Assembly: GCA_050331295.1 (NCBI GenBank)
Contig: JBHJGZ010000004.1
Location: 556,639-620,638 of the forward strand
Length of the DNA: 64,000 bases
Direction of reading: 5' to 3'
Source: Kuafuiihalomonas sp050331295
Lineage (GTDB): Bacteria; Myxococcota; Kuafuiibacteriia; Kuafuiibacteriales; Kuafuiibacteriaceae
Part shown: positions 59,562 to 64,000 of the stretch, in pieces
Numbering within the stretch: the stretch's first letter is position 1
Layout of the letters: each line of letters begins with the position of its first letter
Notes under the pieces: generated by a model
What the model was told of the DNA's origin: nothing
The model's input: the letters and a program-made list of their open reading frames with translations, nothing else
Databases searched by the model: none
Made by a program: the position numbers and the translations under genes

Positions 59562-60233
59562 TCACCGCATTGCTGTGGTTGCGGTGGTGGATGTCGGCAG
59601 GGTTGCGGGCGATTCGGGCGATGGTCCACCCCCGATGTAGGCGAGCAGCCGTTCCACCTGCTCGGCCCGCGCTCCCCCGTCGTCGTAACGCGAGCCCGTC
59701 CCCCGAGCCGCCTCACGAAACGCCTTCGCTGAGTCCTCGAGCAGCTTTACGGCCCTTGCCACCGCATCCGCTCCACGGACGTAAGCCGCGTCTCGCTCCA
59801 GTTTCCGCAATGCAACTTGCTGCTGGGTCGAAACACCCGGAATCGACTCCATTTGTTCGAGATATCGAGGAAGCAGGGTTACCGTGCGACTATTGTCGGC
59901 CTCGAGGGCATACTCCGCCGCGTCGACCAAGATGCGAAAAAGCGCTTGGTCCAGCTCCACCCGGTCATCGAAAACGGTTGTTCCACGGCCTACCTTCATG
60001 CCTCCGGGCAGAGGAAACGACCGGTAAGCGGGTCGAATCGTCGGGTCTTCGGGAATGAAGGGCTCATGCCCGAACGGCAGCCAACGCCCCTTTTCGACCC
60101 GGACCTCGCCCGGCGCGACGACCAGAAAGTATCGGCGCGAGTTGACCCACGAGGCTGCGTAGGTCCCAGCGCCCACGATGCCCACGACGAGTAGGAACGT
60201 GAAGAACCGTCGTATGCGTTTTTTCACCGTCAT
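59562..60233 (-). CDS. Uncharacterised membrane-anchored protein
   Basis: I recognise no domain in this 223-residue protein. A basic start and hydrophobic helix (RRFFTFLLVVGIVGAGTYAASW, about 8-28) are followed by a segment with RYFLVVAPGEVRVEKGRW, then a helical C-terminal region and a proline/threonine-rich tail. It is probably an inner-membrane anchor with a periplasmic body. ATG 60233. It starts 6 bases after the hpt stop, so the two are likely co-transcribed. Confidence 0.7.
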   Translation of the reverse strand: MTVKKRIRRFFTFLLVVGIVGAGTYAASWVNSRRYFLVVAPGEVRVEKGRWLPFGHEPFIPEDPTIRPAYRSFPLPGGMKVGRGTTVFDDRVELDQALFRILVDAAEYALEADNSRTVTLLPRYLEQMESIPGVSTQQQVALRKLERDAAYVRGADAVARAVKLLEDSAKAFREAARGTGSRYDDGGARAEQVERLLAYIGGGPSPESPATLPTSTTATTAMR

Positions 60234-60239
60234 TTTCTT

Positions 60240-60746
60240 TCAATCCACGTAGGCGAGGTAAGGCAAATTGCGGTGGTAACCGCCCTTATCCATTCCGTAC
60301 CCCACGACGAAGCGGTCCTCGATCGTAAATCCGAGATAGTCCACGCCCACATCCACACGACGTCTTGCTGGCTTGGAAAGCAAGGACGCGATTCGCAAAG
60401 AGGCCGGTCGCCTGGTACGAAGGTTGTCGAGCAAATAGTTCATCGTCAGCCCCGTATCCACGATGTCCTCGACGACCAAAACGTCCTTCTGTTCGATGGA
60501 CCGATTCAGATCCTTGGTGATGGCAACGACCCCCGAGGACTCCGAGGCCGACCCGTAACTGGAAAGACCGATGAATTCACACTCGAGCGGAACGGTGATG
60601 GAGCGCACCAGATCCGCCATGAAGACGAAGCAGCCTGTCAAGACGCCCACCACGACGAGCGATTTATCCGCATAGTCTTCCGAAATCTTCGCGCCCATGA
60701 CGCGCACGCGTTCCGCAATGGCCGTGGACTCGATGAGCGGTCTCAC
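60240..60746 (-). CDS. hpt: Hypoxanthine phosphoribosyltransferase
   Basis: The 168-residue type I phosphoribosyltransferase has the PRPP loop VLVVEDIVDTGLTMNYLL near residue 95-112 and the PPi-loop LVVVGVLTGCFVFMADLVR near 32-50. It makes IMP from hypoxanthine and PRPP. The C-terminal block VVGYGMDKGGYHRNLPYLAYV is typical. I chose GTG 60746 since the 40 codons above it are nonhomologous and approach the divergent HEAT gene. Confidence 0.95.
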   Translation of the reverse strand: MRPLIESTAIAERVRVMGAKISEDYADKSLVVVGVLTGCFVFMADLVRSITVPLECEFIGLSSYGSASESSGVVAITKDLNRSIEQKDVLVVEDIVDTGLTMNYLLDNLRTRRPASLRIASLLSKPARRRVDVGVDYLGFTIEDRFVVGYGMDKGGYHRNLPYLAYVD

Positions 60747-60866
60747 AGGGCGTGTCCGACCATGCCCCAACAGAATGAGGCAAGTGGCACCGACATCTGT
60801 CCGGGCGGTGGAATCAGCGCGATCCCGGAAAGCCATCGGGCTCGAGCCCGGATATGATGACGGCAC
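60747..60866. promoter_or_regulatory. Divergent intergenic region, hpt / HEAT-repeat gene
   Basis: A 120-base gap between divergent genes. Promoters are expected for both; I see no clear motif. Confidence 0.3.
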
Positions 60867-62288
60867 ATGTCAGAGTCCACGGTCTACATGCTGGTTTACG
60901 GTCTCGCCGTGGCTCCCCTCGGCATGGGGATGCTCTCTCTTCAGCTGCGGCGGGTCGCGGCCGCCTGGCCCCTTCGGCGGACGCAAGTCGCATTGCGGGC
61001 CTTTTGCGAGGACCGTGGTTGGTCCGAGCCCGACGAAGACCCGACCGGGAGTCGGGCGTGCGGAATTCTGGACGGACGGAACGTCAAGCTGGAGGTCGGT
61101 CGAGACCCCAGCGCCGACGACGGCTCGACCCAAGTCCGGTCGGTCTGGATCCGGATCCGTTTTGCGAGGGGAGAGGACGCGTGGCCGCGAACGACCTTGC
61201 TCGTCGAGCTACACCGACGAGCGGTTCTCAAGGGCGAAGCACGAAGCGCGCAGGCGGTCCTGGGAAGCGAGCTCGGGCGGTTCGCCCTGGCAGAGGATCT
61301 GTTCGAGGTCACGGCCACCGAAGTGCGCTTCGACCGATTCACGAACCAGTGTGACCACGAGGACATCGCCATGTTGTTGTCTCGGGTCGGACATACTTGG
61401 CGGGCCCTGTCTTCTCAGGCCCCGAACGCCGTCCTCAGGCAGCAGGTCCTCCAGGGTCCCAACCCCAGCATCCGTGTCGCCGCTTTGTGCAGCCTCGTCT
61501 CGGACCCCCACACGGGCGACCATGCCCCGCTGCTTCGGCGTGCCCTCGCAGATCCTTCAGCCGAGGTTCGGCTCGAAGCTGCGCTCCGCATCGGGGACGA
61601 AGGCAACGAGGTCCTGTCGCGTCTGCTCAATTCAGACCACCACGTCGACCTTCGCATCCGCGCCTTCGTGGCCCTTACCCAACGTCAGCCGGCCCTGGTC
61701 GTAGAGTCCCTGGACGAGCTGACCCGCGACCGGTCGGACCGCCTGACCGACGCTGTCGTGCGCTGGGCCGCGGACAATGGACACATGGACCTTCTGAAGC
61801 GCGTGCTGGCCGACGAAAACGCGCCGACCGGCGCTCGCATCCAAGCGATCTCGGCCCTCGAACACCCATCCAACGAGCCGTTGTTCTATCCATGCCTCGA
61901 GCCATCGGTTGCTCCGGGGCTGGTCATCGCCGCTGCTGACGCGCTGGGGCGGATCGGTTCTGGACCGGCCAAGGCGAAGCTGGGGGGACTTCTCGTCAGA
62001 GGCGCACACCATCGCTCCGTGTGCTTGGCTGCGCGCGCCGCGCTCGAGTTGATCCAAGCCCGGACTACCGCTGACTCGGGGCGGCTGTCATTGGTGGACC
62101 CAAACGATCCAGAGGGCGCCTTGAGCCTGACGCCTGATTGCGGGAATGTCGGGGCTCGGCGCTCGGGCGCGTCGTCCTCTGACCCCCTCCATCCTCGACC
62201 TCGCTTCGCCGAGCCGCCCGAGCCCCCTGGTTCCTCCGGTCCGCCCTCGGGTGCCGCGGTGGTGACGTCGTTCCAAGGCGCGGGCTGA
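60867..62288 (+). CDS. HEAT-repeat protein with N-terminal membrane segment
   Basis: The 473-residue protein starts with a hydrophobic helix (VYMLVYGLAVAPLGMGMLSL), then a globular part of about 130 residues. A run of HEAT-like repeats follows from about 190 to 410 (NPSIRVAALCSLVSD, DPSAEVRLEAALRIGDEG, HHVDLRIRAFVALTQRQP, APTGARIQAISALEHP). A proline/serine-rich tail ends the protein. It is probably an anchored protein-binding scaffold. ATG start, divergent from hpt; it converges on the TerC-family gene. Confidence 0.82.
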   Translation: MSESTVYMLVYGLAVAPLGMGMLSLQLRRVAAAWPLRRTQVALRAFCEDRGWSEPDEDPTGSRACGILDGRNVKLEVGRDPSADDGSTQVRSVWIRIRFARGEDAWPRTTLLVELHRRAVLKGEARSAQAVLGSELGRFALAEDLFEVTATEVRFDRFTNQCDHEDIAMLLSRVGHTWRALSSQAPNAVLRQQVLQGPNPSIRVAALCSLVSDPHTGDHAPLLRRALADPSAEVRLEAALRIGDEGNEVLSRLLNSDHHVDLRIRAFVALTQRQPALVVESLDELTRDRSDRLTDAVVRWAADNGHMDLLKRVLADENAPTGARIQAISALEHPSNEPLFYPCLEPSVAPGLVIAAADALGRIGSGPAKAKLGGLLVRGAHHRSVCLAARAALELIQARTTADSGRLSLVDPNDPEGALSLTPDCGNVGARRSGASSSDPLHPRPRFAEPPEPPGSSGPPSGAAVVTSFQGAG

Positions 62289-62304
62289 GTGCGCTGAGGC
62301 GCGC

Positions 62305-63222
62305 TCACGCCCCTTCCTTTTTCCCGCCGTTCACGAGGGAGGGGACGATGGAGGCGGCGAATATCAGCACGATGACCAAGACCGACACCGAAGCTGGAAC
62401 ATGGACGAAGTCGGCTAGCATCATCTTCAGCCCTGCGAAGCCGAGAACGCCTGCCAAGCCGTAGTGCAGATACGTAAAGCCAGAAAGGGCGTTCGCGAGG
62501 ACGATGTAGAGGGACCGAAGGCCCAAGATGGCAAAAGCGTTCGAAGTGTAGACGATGAACGGGTCGCGGGCCACCGAAAAGGCGGCCGGAACCGAATCGA
62601 TGGCAAAGACCACGTCGGTCAGCTCCAAGGCGGCGACGGCGATGAGGAGACGGGTCGGCCGTACGCGACCCTTCTCGAGGACCCAGAACTCGCGACCGTT
62701 GGTTCTGTCCGAGACTCGGAACCGTCGAAGCATCCATCGAACCACGGCGCTCTCATCCGACTGATTGGGGTCGTCTCGAAACGCCCGATAGGCGGCGAAC
62801 AAGAGAAGAGCTCCAAACAGGTAGGCGACCCAATGGAACCTTTCGAGGGCTGCCGCGCCGGCCACGACGAACAAGAGCCGGAAGACGAGGGCCCCAAAGA
62901 TCCCCCAGGACAAGACTTTGCGCTGGCCCGACTGCGGGATTCGAAGGCTGTTGAAAATGAGCAGGAAGACGAACAGGTTATCGACGCTGAGGCTCTTTTC
63001 AATCAGATACGCAGCCAGGTACGCCTGTGCACGGTCGAAACCGAAGTACGCCCAGACGACCCCACCAAACCCCAAGCCGACCGCTATCCAGACAACGCTC
63101 CACGCGATCGCGGCGCGCCGGCTGTCCGTGTGACCGCCGCGGTGCGCGAAGATGTCGATGGCCAGCATGACCAGAAGCCCGACTCCGAAGACTTCCCACA
63201 GCCATGGAGGTGCGCCCATCAT
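62305..63222 (-). CDS. TerC-family integral membrane protein
   Basis: The 305-residue protein has seven or more hydrophobic helices and the TerC/Alx signatures: YLIEKSLSVDNLFVFLLIF near residue 72 and LELTDVVFAIDSVPAAFSV with YTSNAFAILGLRSLY near 210-240. The acidic residues in these motifs are thought to bind metal. Related proteins (Alx, MeeF/MeeY) export manganese, and TerC is linked to tellurite resistance; no ter operon is present, so metal export is likelier. The start has two adjacent ATGs (63222 and 63219). Confidence 0.93.
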   Translation of the reverse strand: MMGAPPWLWEVFGVGLLVMLAIDIFAHRGGHTDSRRAAIAWSVVWIAVGLGFGGVVWAYFGFDRAQAYLAAYLIEKSLSVDNLFVFLLIFNSLRIPQSGQRKVLSWGIFGALVFRLLFVVAGAAALERFHWVAYLFGALLLFAAYRAFRDDPNQSDESAVVRWMLRRFRVSDRTNGREFWVLEKGRVRPTRLLIAVAALELTDVVFAIDSVPAAFSVARDPFIVYTSNAFAILGLRSLYIVLANALSGFTYLHYGLAGVLGFAGLKMMLADFVHVPASVSVLVIVLIFAASIVPSLVNGGKKEGA

Positions 63223-63338
63223 GACGACCGCCTATCGATGATCCGCCCGTGCGAGGAAAAGCGGTTTGTGCTGGATTTGCATTCCGTCATCATCGAGCCA
63301 CGCAATCTCTCGGAGACTCAGGGCGCTTGACACCCGAC
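63223..63338. other. Intergenic region between TerC gene and rrn terminator
   Basis: 116 bases between the TerC-family start and the rRNA operon terminator, both on the minus strand. It should contain the TerC promoter. I see no clear riboswitch fold or -35/-10 pair by eye. Confidence 0.3.
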
Positions 63339-63371
63339 AAAAAAAGCCCCGACGGCGCGTACCGTCGGGGC
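63339..63371 (-). terminator. Intrinsic terminator of the rRNA operon
   Basis: A perfect 10-bp GC-rich stem (gccccgacgg / ccgtcggggc) with a 6-base loop is followed on the minus strand by seven T residues. It lies about 11 bases after the 5S 3' end and closes the rrn transcript. Confidence 0.95.
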
Positions 63372-63381
63372 CAGGAAAAAA

Positions 63382-63499
<118 letters not shown>

Positions 63500-63533
63500 A
63501 CTGGAACATGAAGACGAGGCGCTGCGCCCATCA

Positions 63534-63557
63534 GGGTCAGGCGACCAGCCCTGACCC
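63534..63557 (-). other. Hairpin in the 23S-5S spacer
   Basis: An 8-bp perfect stem, gggtcagg/cctgaccc with an 8-base loop, lies in the spacer (63500-63569) and is probably part of an RNase processing structure. Confidence 0.6.
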
Positions 63558-63569
63558 CGACGAATAGAG

Positions 63570-64000
<431 letters not shown>

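Overview
The window is a 64 kb piece of a high-GC bacterial chromosome. The gene set points to a myxobacterium-like organism (Myxococcota, formerly Deltaproteobacteria). The main signs are AgmX/PglI-type envelope proteins with GYF and TonB-like ends, three tandem bactofilins, a Ser/Thr kinase with a C-terminal DUF4388-like region, PilZ response regulators, PEGA and HEAT-repeat proteins, and a deltaproteobacterial acpP-fabF-rpiB / glyA-nrdR-rib-nusB gene order. I assign it from gene content only; the partial 23S rRNA at the right edge would settle it. I see no phage, insertion sequence, integrase, CRISPR array or plasmid function.

Layout. 1-5.4 kb (minus): a partial DUF6765 gene, then an operon of an AGPS/GlcD-GlcE-like tandem flavin oxidase, a GlcF-like iron-sulfur protein and a lipid kinase. 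5.4-10.7 kb: a PilZ-like protein, aspS, an RluB-type pseudouridine synthase with a long basic tail, and scpB. 10.8-17 kb: an Lhr helicase and a Nei glycosylase facing scpA. 17-20.9 kb: cutA, a double-receiver PilZ regulator, kbl, and a lower-GC pair of small membrane proteins. 20.9-29.4 kb: a PilB/GspE ATPase, SppA, RNase HII, an Mpo1-like protein, a gamma-carbonic anhydrase, a large Ser/Thr kinase and a secreted glycerophosphodiesterase. 29.4-30.1 kb: a noncoding, hairpin-rich tract with a 96-bp tandem duplication beside tRNA-Gly(GCC). 30.1-33 kb: pgsA, a lytic transglycosylase and nadB.

33-46.5 kb is one long minus-strand series: two lipoproteins, a CinA-like protein, glyA, nrdR, ribD, ribE, ribBX, ribH, nusB, an orphan M17 N-terminal-like protein, a roadblock-like protein, an uncharacterised protein, a Ycf46-type AAA ATPase, three bactofilins and pyrE. 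Many of these overlap by ATGA or GTGA, so they are probably translationally coupled. 46.6-51.2 kb holds a PEGA protein and nucleoside salvage genes (deoC, thymidine phosphorylase, punA). 51.2-55.2 kb holds a motility/envelope cluster in which two GYF-AgmX proteins flank a MshEN-receiver-TPR regulator. 55.2-62.3 kb holds truA, a PP2C phosphatase, rpiB, fabF, acpP, hpt and a HEAT protein. 62.3-64 kb holds a TerC-family protein and the end of an rRNA operon (23S, 5S, terminator) on the minus strand.

The most informative oddities are in riboflavin synthesis. The RibD here has no deaminase zinc site, and the RibA half of RibBX has lost its zinc cysteines, so this operon alone cannot make riboflavin from GTP. 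Other points of interest are the fused tandem flavin oxidase operon, the tRNA-Gly-linked repeats, an RNase HII with GMS in place of GRG, the c-di-GMP-type effector domains, and the apparent splitting of the acpP-fabF-rpiB-glyA-nrdR-rib superoperon by about 14 kb of other genes.
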